Assembly: GCF_934560975.1 (NCBI RefSeq)
Contig: NZ_CAKTFO010000013.1
Location: 16,147 to 80,146, forward strand
DNA from: an uncultured Sphingomonas sp.
Lineage (GTDB): Bacteria > Pseudomonadota > Alphaproteobacteria > Sphingomonadales > Sphingomonadaceae
Direction of reading: 5' to 3'
DNA length: 64,000 nucleotides
The stretch's first letter is position 1; every line of letters begins with the position of its first letter. The position numbers and the translations under genes are program-made. The notes beneath the pieces are model-generated. The model searched no databases. It had not been told where the DNA came from and saw only the letters and a program-made list of their open reading frames with translations. Shown piece after piece: positions 55,601-64,000 of this stretch.

Positions 55601-57178
55601 TCACGGCCGGGGAGCGGTCACCGGCGTCTCGTCGTTCAGCCCGCCGCCCAGTGACCGGTACAATTGGATCAGATTGGATGCGGCATCCAGCCGGGTCTGC
55701 ACGAGGTTCTGTTGCGCGCCGTACAGCGTGCGTTGCGCGTCGAGCGTGGTCAGGAACGTGTCCACCCCCGCGCGGTAACGCGCATCGGAGAGGCGATAGG
55801 CGACACTCGCCGCCTCGACCCGGCTGGACCGCGCCTCCACCTGCTGATCGATCGTGCCCCGCTGCGCCAGCGCGTCCGATACTTCCCGGAACGCAACCTG
55901 CACAGCGCGTTCGTAGGTCGCAAGTGCGGCCTCGCGACTGGCTTTGGCATAGCGGAGATTGGCGGCATTGCGACCGAAGTCGAAGATCGGCAGCGAGGCC
56001 GATGGTGCCACACTCCAGGTGCCGGTGCCGTTGCCGAACAGGTTGGACAACTCGGTGCTGAGCGTACCGGCCGTTGCCGTCAGTGAAATACGCGGGAAGA
56101 AGGCAGCCCGTGCCGCACCGATATTCGCATATTGCGCGACCAGCTGATGTTCCGCCTGGAGCACGTCCGGCCGGCGCAGCAGCACTTGCGAGCTCAATCC
56201 CGCCGGCAGGTCGGTCAGCGTCACCACCCGGCTGCCCAATGCCACCGGCAATGCTTCGCTCGGCAGGGTGGTGCCCGCCAGCAGGTTGAGCGCGTTCTGG
56301 TCCTGCGCCACCCGCGTGGTGAGCGCGGCGATGTCGTAGCGGGCCTGGTCGAAGCTGGTCTGCGCCTGCCGCACCTCAAGCTCGGACGCGACGCCGGCGC
56401 GGAACTGCGCCTGGGTCAATGTCAGCGACTGGCGGAAGCTTTCCAGCGTATCGCGCGCGATCTGCAACTGGTCACGGTCTGCGGCCATGGTCAGCCAGGC
56501 CGAGGCGATCTCCGCAATCAGGCTGATCCGCGTTGCACGGGCGCCTTCCTCCGTCGCCAGATATTGCTCCAGCGCGGCCCGGGTAAGGTTGCGGACGCGG
56601 CCGAACAGATCGAGCTCGAACGCCGAGAGGCCGGCGTTGACCGAGTAGATCTCGATCGTCTTGTCCCCGCTCGCGCCGACCACGCCGGCCCCGCCGCCGA
56701 TGCCCGTACCACCGCCGACTCCGCCGCCGATGCCGCCGCCCGGCAGCGTGCCTGTGCCCGTGCCGCCGCCGGGGATGCCGCCCGTGCCTGTGCCGGGACT
56801 GACCCCGGTGGTCGCGCCGGCAATGCCGAACGGACTGCGTTGGATCGTGGCGGAGCCGTTGGCCGCGACCGTCGGCAACAGATCGGCGCGCTGTACCCGA
56901 TATTGCGCGCGGGCCTGCTCGATATTGGCGATCGCGACGCGCAAGTCGCGATTGTTGGTCAGGCCGGTCTGGATCGCCTGGCGCAACGCCGGATCGACGA
57001 AGAAGTCCTGCCAGGCGATGTCCGGCACGGTGGTCGTCGCGGGCTGCGCCGGATAGACGCCGCCCTCCGGCAGGGTGGCCGGCACCATCGATCCCGGCCG
57101 GTCATAATGCGGAGCCAGGTCGCAGCCGGCGAGCAGCAGCGCCGTGGCCGACGCGCCCAAAGTAAGCAGCCGGTTCAT
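55601..57178 (-). CDS. NodT/OprM-type outer-membrane efflux lipoprotein
   Basis: A 525-residue TolC-family outer-membrane factor. The lipoprotein signal ends at LLLAGC (C19). Two repeats of the OEP domain follow, with LAPHYDRP, FFVDPALRQAIQTGLTNNRDLRVAIANIEQARAQYRVQRADLLP and the second-repeat LLRRPDVLQAEHQLVAQYANIGAARAAFFPRISLTA. Residues about 121-170 are an unusual Gly-rich insertion (GGGIGGGVGGGTGIGGGAG). It closes the RND operon and makes the exit duct of the pump. Start and RND stop overlap by one base. Confidence 0.93.
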   Translation of the reverse strand: MNRLLTLGASATALLLAGCDLAPHYDRPGSMVPATLPEGGVYPAQPATTTVPDIAWQDFFVDPALRQAIQTGLTNNRDLRVAIANIEQARAQYRVQRADLLPTVAANGSATIQRSPFGIAGATTGVSPGTGTGGIPGGGTGTGTLPGGGIGGGVGGGTGIGGGAGVVGASGDKTIEIYSVNAGLSAFELDLFGRVRNLTRAALEQYLATEEGARATRISLIAEIASAWLTMAADRDQLQIARDTLESFRQSLTLTQAQFRAGVASELEVRQAQTSFDQARYDIAALTTRVAQDQNALNLLAGTTLPSEALPVALGSRVVTLTDLPAGLSSQVLLRRPDVLQAEHQLVAQYANIGAARAAFFPRISLTATAGTLSTELSNLFGNGTGTWSVAPSASLPIFDFGRNAANLRYAKASREAALATYERAVQVAFREVSDALAQRGTIDQQVEARSSRVEAASVAYRLSDARYRAGVDTFLTTLDAQRTLYGAQQNLVQTRLDAASNLIQLYRSLGGGLNDETPVTAPRP

Positions 57179-60100
57179 CAGTGTGCCTCCGCCTGGTTGA
57201 TGTCGGCCGAGGCGGCCTTGGGGTTGGTGCGGCGACGGTCGAACAGGCGGCGCACCGCCACGAAGAACATCGGCACGAAGAAGATGGCGAAGATGGTGGC
57301 CGACAACATGCCGCCGACCACGCTGCGGCCGATCGCATTCTGCCCGCCGGCGCCCGCGCCGGTCGTGATCGCCAGCGGGAACACGCCGAAGATGAACGCG
57401 AAGCTGGTCATCAGGATCGGACGCAGTCGAAGCCGCGCCGCCTCCACCGCCGCGTCGAAGGCGCTCTTGCCGGCGCGCATCTGCTCCTCCGCGAACTCCA
57501 CGATCAGGATGGCGTTCTTGGCCGACACGCCGATGGTCGTGATCAGGCCCACCTGGAAGTAGATGTTGTTGGCGACACCGGTCAGGTGCGCCGCGATCAG
57601 CGCGCCGACCACGCCCAGCGGAACCACCAGCATCACCGACAGCGGCACCGACCAGCTTTCATAAAGAGCGGCAAGGCACAGGAATACGATCAGCAGCGAC
57701 AGCGAGTAGAGCGTGATCTGCTGCGACCCGGCGAGTTGCTCTTCATAGGACAGGCCGGTCCATTCGAAGCCGGTGCCGGGCGGCAGCTTGGCATGGAGCT
57801 CCTCCATCGCCTTGATCGCCGCACCCGAACTGACGCCCTGACCAGGCGTGCCGAGCAGCTCGATCGACGGCTGGCCGTTGTAGCGGGTCAGCTGCGCGGG
57901 CGCGATCTGCCACCGCGTCGTGGCAAAGGCGCTGAACGGCACCATCTGCCCGTTCTGGCCCCGGACGTAGAGGTCGCCCAGATCCTCCGGCGCCATGCGG
58001 TAGGGGGCGTCGGCCTGCATATACACACGCTTCACGCGACCGCGGTCGATGAAGTCGTTGACGTAGCTGGAGCCCCAGGCGGTCGAGATCGTGCTGTTGA
58101 TGTCGCCGATCGAGACGCCCAGCGCGCTGGCCTTGTCCTCGTCCACGTCGACCTTGACCTGCGGCGTGTCCTCCAGCGCGTTGGGGCGGACACCGGCCAG
58201 GCGCGGATCCTGCGCCGCCATGCCCATCAGCTGGTTGCGCATGGCGAGCAGCTTTTCGTGGCCCATGCCCGAAATGTCGGTCAGCTGGAAATCCCAGCCG
58301 GTGGCGTTGCCCAGTTCCTGCACGGCGGGCGGCACCAGCGCGAAGATCATGCCGTCGCGGAATTGCGAGAAGGCACCCATGGCCCGGCCGACGATCGCGC
58401 TGGCCTTGCTCTCGGCGCCGCCGCGATCCTCCCACGGTTTCAGGTTCACGAACGCCATGCCGCTATTCTGGCCGACGCCGGTGAAGCTGAAACCGGAGAC
58501 GGTGAACACGCCTTCGACATTGGCGCTTTCCTGCTTCAGGAAATGGTCGCGAACCTGCGCCAAGGCCGCTTCGGTGCGGCCCGAGGTCGCGCCGGCCGGC
58601 AGGCTGACGAGCGAGAAGGCGATGCCCTGATCCTCGTCCGGCAGGAAGCTGGTCGGCAGGCGATAGAACAGGAATGCCAGGCCGAGGCAGATCACGCCAT
58701 AGACCACGAACGCCTTGACCCAATGATGCTCCACATAGCGGACGCCGCCCTGATACTTGTCCGTGGCGCGCGCGAAGTTGCGGTTGAACCAGCCGAAGAA
58801 GCCGTCGAACACGCGCCCGATCGGCCCATGGCGCCGCTCATGATGCGCGCTCTTGGGCTTCAGGATGGTGGCGCACAGGGCCGGTGTCAGGATCAGCGCC
58901 ACCAGCACGGACAGGGCCATCGCGGTCACGATCGTGATCGAGAACTGGCGATAGATGACGCCGGTCGATCCGCCAAAGAACGCCATCGGCAGGAACACCG
59001 CCGCCAGCACCAGGGCGATGCCGACCAGCGCGCTGGTGATCTCGTCCATCGACTTGCGGGCGGCTTCCTTCGGCGACAGGCCCTCTGTCTCCATCAGGCG
59101 TTCGACATTCTCCACCACCACGATCGCGTCGTCGACCAGCAGGCCGATGGCGAGCACCATGCCGAACAATGTCAGCGTGTTGATCGAAAAGCCCGCGAAC
59201 AGCAGCACTGCGAACGTCCCCAGCAGCACCACCGGCACCGCGATCGTGGGGATCAGGGTGGCGCGGAAATTCTGCAGGAAGATGAACATCACGATAAAGA
59301 CGAGGACCACGGCCTCGATCAGCGTATGCACCACCTGTTCGATCGACAGGCGGACGAACGGGGTGGAATCGTAGGGGTAGTTCACCTTGATGTCGGACGG
59401 GAAGGTCTTGGACAATTCGCCCATCCGCGCCTTGACCGCCTCCACCGTATCCAGCGCGTTGGCGCCGGGCGCTAGGCGGATGGCCATGCCCGAAGCCGGC
59501 ACGCCATTGTAGCGCACGGTATAGTCGTAGGTTTCCGACCCGATCTCCACCCGCGCCACGTCGCCCAGGCGGACGATCGATCCGTCGGGATTCGATTTCA
59601 GCCGGATCTGCGCGAATTGCTGCGGCGTGTTGAGGCGCGACGATACCGACACCGACGCGTTCAGCATCTGTTCGGTCGGTGCGGGCTGGCCGCCCAGCTG
59701 ACCGGCCGAGATCTGCGCATTCTGGGCGCGCAACGCCGTCGCGACATCGGTGATCGCCAAGGCATAATTGTTGAGCTTCAGCGGGTCGATCCAGACGCGC
59801 ATCGCATATTGCGCGCCGAACACCTGGGTATCGCCGACGCCAGTTACGCGGCTGATCGGATCCTGCACGCGGGACGAGATATAGTCGGCCAGGTCGCCCG
59901 AGGAGTAGCGGCCGGAGGGCGAGTAGAGGCCGATCACCACCAGGAAGTTGGCGCTGGACTTGGTCACGCGCACGCCCTGCTGCTGCACCTCCTGCGGGAG
60001 GAGGGGCAGCGCCGCCTGCAGCTTGTTCTGCACCTGCACCTGGGCGATGTCGGGATCGCTGCCCTGCTCGAACGTGAGCGTGATGGTGACCGCTCCGGAC

Positions 60101-60351
60101 GAGCTGGACGAGGACGAGAAATAGCGCAGATTGTCGATGCCGCGCATCTGCTGCTCGATGATCTGCGTCGTCGTATTCTCAAGCGTCTGCGCGTCGGCGC
60201 CGGGATAGGTCGCCTGGATCTGCACCGCAGGGGGCGCGATGTCGGGGAATTGGGCGATCGGCAGGATGCGGATGGCGAGTATGCCGGCCAGCATCAGGAC
60301 GATCGCGATCACCCATGCGAAGATGGGGCGGTCGATGAAATAGCGTGCCAC
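57178..60351 (-). CDS. RND efflux permease (HAE1/AcrB type)
   Basis: A 1057-residue inner-membrane proton-driven drug exporter. The first helix MARYFIDRPIFAWVIAIVLML, the proton relay in LVDDAIVVVENVERLMETEG (two Asp), the helix 6 segment SALVGIALVLAAVFLPMAFFGGSTG and the C-terminal FAEEQMRAGKSAFDAAVEAARLRLRPILMTSFAFIFGV are all typical. It takes hydrophobic compounds from the periplasm and inner membrane to the OprM-type duct through the MFP. It ends at one base overlap with the outer-membrane gene and follows the MFP gene by six bases. Confidence 0.96.
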   Translation of the reverse strand: MARYFIDRPIFAWVIAIVLMLAGILAIRILPIAQFPDIAPPAVQIQATYPGADAQTLENTTTQIIEQQMRGIDNLRYFSSSSSSSGAVTITLTFEQGSDPDIAQVQVQNKLQAALPLLPQEVQQQGVRVTKSSANFLVVIGLYSPSGRYSSGDLADYISSRVQDPISRVTGVGDTQVFGAQYAMRVWIDPLKLNNYALAITDVATALRAQNAQISAGQLGGQPAPTEQMLNASVSVSSRLNTPQQFAQIRLKSNPDGSIVRLGDVARVEIGSETYDYTVRYNGVPASGMAIRLAPGANALDTVEAVKARMGELSKTFPSDIKVNYPYDSTPFVRLSIEQVVHTLIEAVVLVFIVMFIFLQNFRATLIPTIAVPVVLLGTFAVLLFAGFSINTLTLFGMVLAIGLLVDDAIVVVENVERLMETEGLSPKEAARKSMDEITSALVGIALVLAAVFLPMAFFGGSTGVIYRQFSITIVTAMALSVLVALILTPALCATILKPKSAHHERRHGPIGRVFDGFFGWFNRNFARATDKYQGGVRYVEHHWVKAFVVYGVICLGLAFLFYRLPTSFLPDEDQGIAFSLVSLPAGATSGRTEAALAQVRDHFLKQESANVEGVFTVSGFSFTGVGQNSGMAFVNLKPWEDRGGAESKASAIVGRAMGAFSQFRDGMIFALVPPAVQELGNATGWDFQLTDISGMGHEKLLAMRNQLMGMAAQDPRLAGVRPNALEDTPQVKVDVDEDKASALGVSIGDINSTISTAWGSSYVNDFIDRGRVKRVYMQADAPYRMAPEDLGDLYVRGQNGQMVPFSAFATTRWQIAPAQLTRYNGQPSIELLGTPGQGVSSGAAIKAMEELHAKLPPGTGFEWTGLSYEEQLAGSQQITLYSLSLLIVFLCLAALYESWSVPLSVMLVVPLGVVGALIAAHLTGVANNIYFQVGLITTIGVSAKNAILIVEFAEEQMRAGKSAFDAAVEAARLRLRPILMTSFAFIFGVFPLAITTGAGAGGQNAIGRSVVGGMLSATIFAIFFVPMFFVAVRRLFDRRRTNPKAASADINQAEAH

Positions 60352-60357
60352 GGCGGC

Positions 60358-61614
60358 TTACCTCGTCGGGTTCGTGTCGCGCGCCGATCCGGTGCGGTCT
60401 GGGCCTCCACCGACCGGGCCTTGCTGGCCGGCCGGCTGTGACGTCTGGGGTCCCTGCTGAGCGGGTGCGGGGCCGTTCTGGCGGGCGGGCGTCCACGGCA
60501 CCGGCTTCACCGGCGTGCCCGGCTGGAGCATTCCGGCCCCGTCCATCACCAGCCGGTCGCCGGGCTTGAGCCCGCCGGTCACCAGCCACTTGTCGCCGAC
60601 GGTGCGGGGCGCGGTGAGATCCCGCTGCTCCAATTTGTCGCCGGCACCGACCACCATCGCGACCGGATCGCCCTTTTCGTTGCGGGTGACCGCCTGCTGC
60701 GGAGCGAGGATGCCCTGCGCCTGCGTGCCTTCCACCAGATCCGCGCGGACATACATTCCGGGCAACAACAGGCTTTGCTTGTTGGGGAAGATGGCGCGGA
60801 TCGTGACCGAACCGGTGTCCGGCGCCACCGTCACGTCCGTGAACTGAAGCCGGCCCTCCACGCCATAATCGGACCCGTCCTCAAGCTTGAGGCGGACGCG
60901 CGCCGCACCGCCGCTGCGCGACAGGTCACCGGCCAGCAGCTGGCGACGCAGCTTCAGCACGTCCGTGCTCGACTGGGTGATGTCGACATAGATCGGATCG
61001 AGGCGCTGGATCACGGTCAACGGCTGCGTCTGGGCCGCCGTGACCAGCGCGCCGACGGTAAAGGTCGACGTGCCGATCCGGCCGGAAATCGGCGCGGCAA
61101 TGCGGGTGCGCCGCAAGTTGATGTTGGCCGCGCTCAACGCCGCGCGCTGGGCCGCCACATCCGCCTGCGCCTGATTCGATCCGGCAACCGCATTCTCGTA
61201 ATCCTGCCGCGAGATGGCGTTGATCTTGACCAGATCGCCGTAACGGCGGGCGAGCGCCTGGGTCGATGCGATCGATGCCTGCGCGCGCGCCAGCGCGGCA
61301 CGGGCGTTGGCCGCTTGCGCCGCATAAGGCGCCGGATCGATCTGGTAGAGCGTCTGCCCGGCGCGAACGAAATCACCTTCCTTGAACAGGCGAGCGGTGA
61401 TGATCCCGTCCACCTGCGGCCGCACCTCCGAACTTTCGAACGGGGAGGTTCGGCCGGGAAGTTCGGTGGTCAGCGTGACGGGTTCAGTCTGAACGGTAAC
61501 CACGCCCACCTGCTTGGGTGGAGGCGGCGGGGCTTCCTTCTTGCCGCAAGCAGAGGTCAGCAAAGCAGCAGCCAGCAGGCCGACATGGAGCGGTCGCGTG
61601 TGGAAAGCAGTCAT
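60358..61614 (-). CDS. RND efflux periplasmic adaptor (AcrA-like)
   Basis: A 418-residue membrane-fusion protein with lipoprotein signal (LLTSAC, Cys near residue 21). The barrel-sandwich part LPGRTSPFESSEVRPQVDGIITARLFKEGDFVRAGQTLYQIDP, a helical hairpin (AQAANARAALARAQASIASTQALARRYGDLVKINAISRQDYENAV) and the beta barrel VTVAPDTGSVTIRAIFPNKQSLLLPGMYVRADL follow. The C-terminus is a Pro/Gln/Gly-rich tail of about 50 residues (GPAPAQQGPQTSQPAGQQGP). ATG 61614 lies 13 bases from a TetR-like operator. Confidence 0.94.
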   Translation of the reverse strand: MTAFHTRPLHVGLLAAALLTSACGKKEAPPPPPKQVGVVTVQTEPVTLTTELPGRTSPFESSEVRPQVDGIITARLFKEGDFVRAGQTLYQIDPAPYAAQAANARAALARAQASIASTQALARRYGDLVKINAISRQDYENAVAGSNQAQADVAAQRAALSAANINLRRTRIAAPISGRIGTSTFTVGALVTAAQTQPLTVIQRLDPIYVDITQSSTDVLKLRRQLLAGDLSRSGGAARVRLKLEDGSDYGVEGRLQFTDVTVAPDTGSVTIRAIFPNKQSLLLPGMYVRADLVEGTQAQGILAPQQAVTRNEKGDPVAMVVGAGDKLEQRDLTAPRTVGDKWLVTGGLKPGDRLVMDGAGMLQPGTPVKPVPWTPARQNGPAPAQQGPQTSQPAGQQGPVGGGPDRTGSARDTNPTR

Positions 61615-61936
61615 GATCGGCCCTCTATACCGGTCGGTATGCAATTGCCAACCGCTTTTGCTGCGGCAGCGAAGATGGCGTGAGAAACGGCTTCGTCGCG
61701 CAGCGCCCCAAAGGAAGCGGGCGCATATCGGCGTCCCGTCCCGTATTGCGCCGCCGCCCGGAGATCCAGGGCCGCATCGCTCCAGATCAGGTGATGTTAG
61801 CGCAGGCAGAGGACTGGTCGCTCTAACACAAGTCATCCGACGCTATGGTTCGGATGGCGATGCCCTATTCCTTTTCCGCCCATGGCTGCTCTACACCTCG
61901 TCTCCAACGAATAACGATATTGGGGGAGGCAAGGCG
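61615..61936. other. 322-bp interval with two control signals and no gene
   Basis: This separates the efflux operon from the divergent halogenase-family gene. It contains the TetR-like dyad at 61627-61640 and the wide pair TGTTAG (61795-61800) and CTAACA (61823-61828). No frame here carries recognisable protein sequence, and no tetR gene is present. Confidence 0.5.
61627..61640. promoter_or_regulatory. TetR-type operator ATACCG-GT-CGGTAT
   Basis: A 6-bp perfect inverted repeat with a 2-base centre, immediately before the efflux adaptor start codon. TACCG/CGGTA dyads are the usual form of TetR/AcrR sites before RND operons; the regulator must be encoded outside this window. Confidence 0.7.
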
Positions 61937-63427
61937 GTGGGCGAAAGGCGGATCAGCCGGGTGGTGATTGCGGGCGGCGGTACGGCGGGGTGGGTCGCCG
62001 CCGCGGCGCTGGTGCGGCATCTCGGCCCGCTGCTCGACATAACCCTGGTCGAATCGGATGCGATCGGGACGGTCGGGGTGGGCGAATCTACCATCCCGAC
62101 CAGTCGGTCGTTCCACGGCTTGCTCGGCATCTACGAAGATGCGTTCATCCGCGCCACCAACGCCACCTTCAAGCTGGGCATCTCATTCGAGAATTGGGGG
62201 CAGGTCGGCGACCGCTATTTCCATGCGTTCGGCACGACCGGCCGCGGGCTGTGGATGGCCGACTTCCAGCATCTGTGGCTGGCCGCGCGGGCGCAGGGTT
62301 TCGGCGGGGATTATTATGATTATTCGCTGGAAACACAGGCAGCGCAGGCCGGCAAGTTCAGGGCCGGCGAGAAGGAGGGCCTGTCCTACGCCTACCATCT
62401 CGACGCAACGGCTTATGCCAAGTTCCTGCGGGGATTGGCGGAACCCGCCGGCGTAAAGCGCGTGGAAGGGCGGATCCAGCAGGTCGAACGGGATGGCGAG
62501 GGCGGCGACATTGCCGCTTTGGTGCTGGAGAACGGCACCCGTGTCGAAGGCGACCTGTTTATCGACTGCACGGGCTTTCGTGCCCTGCTGATCGAACAGA
62601 CGCTGCACACCGGGTTCGACGATTGGAGCCATTGGCTCGCCACCGACAGCGCGCTGGCGGTGCAGACTGTCGCGACGGGGCCGGCGGTGCCCTATACCCG
62701 CGCCATCGCGCATCGGGCGGGATGGCGCTGGCGCATCCCGTTGCAGCACCGCGTCGGCAACGGACTGGTCTACAGCAGCGCCTTCATGGAGGAGGATGAG
62801 GCGCGCAGCCTGCTCAAAGCCGAGGCCGAGGGCGAGATGCTGTTCGAGCCACGCCTGATCCGCTACCGCACCGGCGCGCGCAAGAAGGCGTGGAATCGCA
62901 ACTGCGTGGCGTTGGGGCTGGCGGGCGGCTTTATCGAGCCGCTGGAATCGACCAGCATCCACCTGATCAAGGTGGCCGTCACGCGCCTGATCCAGCAATT
63001 CCCCTTCGGCGGGATCACCCAGGCGGCGATCGATCGCTATAACGACCTGTCGCGCGCGGAGTGGGAGCATATCCGCGACTTCATCATCCTGCATTATCAC
63101 GCGACCCGGCGGGACGACTCACCATTCTGGCGGCGCTGCCGGGAGATGGCGGTGCCGGACACGCTGCAACAGCGGATCGCGCTGTTTCGCGAAACAGCGA
63201 CCGCCTATCAGGCGCGGGAGGATCTGTTCCGGTCCGAATCCTGGGTTCAGGTGCTGCGCGGGCAGGGGATCGAGCCCGCATCCTATCACCGCGTCGGTCA
63301 CGCCATGCCGCCGGAGCAACTGAAGCAGGCCTTGTTCGACCTGCGCAGCAACGTCTCGGGGGCCACGGCAAAGTTGCCAAGCCACGAACACTATCTGGCG
63401 CGCTATGCGGCTGAGGAGGCGGCCTGA
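61937..63427 (+). CDS. Flavin-dependent tryptophan halogenase-family protein
   Basis: A 496-residue FAD protein. The dinucleotide motif is AGGGTAGW (residues 12-19), and the halogenase-specific WRWRIP lies at 263-268. The catalytic pair is conserved: K79 in TFKLGISFENW and E337 in IEPLESTSIHLI, matching the Lys and Glu of PrnA-type tryptophan halogenases. This family is frequent in sphingomonads and caulobacters near TonB receptors, and its substrates are mostly unknown. GTG 61937 is preceded by GGGAGG (61923-61928) at 8 bases. The end is shared with the start of the HNH gene. Confidence 0.88.
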   Translation: MGERRISRVVIAGGGTAGWVAAAALVRHLGPLLDITLVESDAIGTVGVGESTIPTSRSFHGLLGIYEDAFIRATNATFKLGISFENWGQVGDRYFHAFGTTGRGLWMADFQHLWLAARAQGFGGDYYDYSLETQAAQAGKFRAGEKEGLSYAYHLDATAYAKFLRGLAEPAGVKRVEGRIQQVERDGEGGDIAALVLENGTRVEGDLFIDCTGFRALLIEQTLHTGFDDWSHWLATDSALAVQTVATGPAVPYTRAIAHRAGWRWRIPLQHRVGNGLVYSSAFMEEDEARSLLKAEAEGEMLFEPRLIRYRTGARKKAWNRNCVALGLAGGFIEPLESTSIHLIKVAVTRLIQQFPFGGITQAAIDRYNDLSRAEWEHIRDFIILHYHATRRDDSPFWRRCREMAVPDTLQQRIALFRETATAYQAREDLFRSESWVQVLRGQGIEPASYHRVGHAMPPEQLKQALFDLRSNVSGATAKLPSHEHYLARYAAEEAA

Positions 63428-63759
63428 GGAAAAGCCAGCGCAAGCGCGCCACGCGACCGGTCCCCGAACCGGTTGTCGAGGCGCCGCCGTCGACGCAGTG
63501 CGCCTTGTGCGGCCGCTTGCTCGGGCGGCGGATCGAATGGCATCACGTCATCCCCAAGAGCCAAGGCGGACGTGAGACGGTGCCGTTGCACCCCATTTGC
63601 CACCGGGCGATCCATGCCGCATTCGGCAACAAGGATCTCGCGCGGCTCTATCCGACGCTCGATGTGCTGCGGGAGCAGGAGGAGATTGCCGGCTTCCTCA
63701 AATGGATCGCCAACAAGCCACCCGATTTTCATGCGCCGACGCGGCGGCCGCGCCCATGA
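63424..63759 (+). CDS. Small HNH endonuclease-type protein, probable CTG start
   Basis: An 111-residue HNH protein if read from CTG 63424. The zinc-type CxxC (TQCALCGR), the EWHHVIPKSQGG motif and LHPICHRAIHAAF make the beta-beta-alpha metal nuclease. The end DFHAPTRRPRP is basic. There is no ATG, GTG or TTG in frame between the previous in-frame stop at 63412 and TTG 63505, which would cut off the first Cys of CxxC. GAGGAGG (63412-63418) lies six bases before CTG 63424, and CTGA overlaps the halogenase stop, so this start is favoured. Small HNH proteins of this kind are of unknown biological role. Confidence 0.75.
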   Translation: MRKSQRKRATRPVPEPVVEAPPSTQCALCGRLLGRRIEWHHVIPKSQGGRETVPLHPICHRAIHAAFGNKDLARLYPTLDVLREQEEIAGFLKWIANKPPDFHAPTRRPRP

Positions 63760-63780
63760 CCCGGCCGAATGGGCAGTCGC

Positions 63781-64000
63781 TCAGGCGGCGACCTTGGACG
63801 CGAACTCGCCGGCGCGATCGGCCAGGGTCTGAAGCTGGCCGTTGAGGCGATCGAACGCGCCGCCCACGCTGTCGATGTCGCTGGCGACGACCTGCGTGTC
63901 CGATCGAATGGCGGCGATGGTGGAGGACATGGCGTCTGCCGCCAGGGCGGTCTCGTCCACGGCGGCGGTGATCATGGTGACGGTCTGCGCCTGCGTCTCC
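63781..64000 (-). CDS. Methyl-accepting chemotaxis protein, C-terminal end
   Basis: This is the last 72 or so residues of a chemoreceptor-like protein that runs out of the window: AAVDETALAADAMSSTIAAIRSDTQVVASDIDSVGGAF then FASKVAA. The heptad pattern of small and hydrophobic residues is that of the receptor's long helical bundle near its end. The conserved signalling hairpin and the sensor part are not in the window, so the ligand is unknown. Confidence 0.7.
   Translation of the reverse strand, partial: ETQAQTVTMITAAVDETALAADAMSSTIAAIRSDTQVVASDIDSVGGAFDRLNGQLQTLADRAGEFASKVAA

Noticed and set aside
57181..59475. A 764-codon plus-strand frame opposite the RND permease
   Set aside because: Its composition (runs of His, Asp, Gln, Arg) is typical of antisense translation of a GC-rich membrane gene.

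Overview
The window looks like chromosomal DNA of a high-GC alphaproteobacterium, most likely a Sphingomonas-type member of the Sphingomonadales. This rests on gene content (UbiM-type ubiquinone hydroxylase beside a truncated globin, Lrp-type PutR divergent from a PutA without a DNA-binding domain, TorF-like porin, tryptophan-halogenase-family protein, SWIB-domain protein) and on dense ATGA/TTGA-coupled genes. No prophage, insertion sequence or CRISPR array was seen.

Layout. 1-3.4 kb: end of a NagX-like membrane acyltransferase, tRNA-Val(CAC) with a strong terminator, and an RTX protein with a glycosidase-like front half. 3.5-7.2 kb: a ydbH-ynbE-ydbL operon for lipid traffic to the outer membrane. 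7.3-13.5 kb: 5-oxoprolinase, the DUF969/DUF979 membrane pair and DUF2891, all overlapping. 13.5-16 kb: ubiM, truncated globin, fatty-acid-hydroxylase-family membrane protein. 16-31.2 kb: an imino-acid island with putR/putA, an M24 peptidase, an FAD D-amino-acid dehydrogenase, a DapA-family lyase, hydroxyproline epimerase, an APC permease, a DUF885 peptidase, an NTF2-like secreted protein, a MetX-like secreted hydrolase and a pyrroline-2-carboxylate reductase-like enzyme. Three intergenic sites built on GTATACGAT, one a perfect 20-bp palindrome, tie much of this island together.

31.3-36.9 kb: small acidic proteins, NADP oxidoreductase, YbhB-like protein, Na+/H+ antiporter, SDR and ZIP transporter. 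36.9-41.8 kb: a YdeP-type molybdenum oxidoreductase divergent from fdhD-mobA-moeA. 41.85-42.5 kb is a gene graveyard holding an mmsA remnant and a second broken reading frame. 42.5-47.4 kb: TorF-like porin, SulP anion transporter and an OmpR/EnvZ-type pair. 47.5-53.8 kb: a sugar-acid cluster (AraD1-like FAH protein, GntR regulator, IlvD/Edd dehydratase, periplasmic mutarotase, FucP-like symporter). 53.8-55.0 kb: a decayed ycaQ pseudogene with five frame switches. 55.1-61.6 kb: SWIB protein and a complete RND efflux operon with a TetR-like operator. 61.9-64 kb: a flavin-dependent halogenase-family gene coupled to a small HNH protein that seems to start at CTG, then the end of a chemotaxis receptor.

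Much of the first half is geared to using proline, hydroxyproline, pyroglutamate and their peptides. Proline is oxidised by PutA to glutamate. Hydroxyproline passes through epimerase, dehydrogenase and deaminase to alpha-ketoglutarate semialdehyde, whose dehydrogenase is not in this window. 5-oxoproline goes to glutamate. Secreted and cytoplasmic peptidases would feed these routes.
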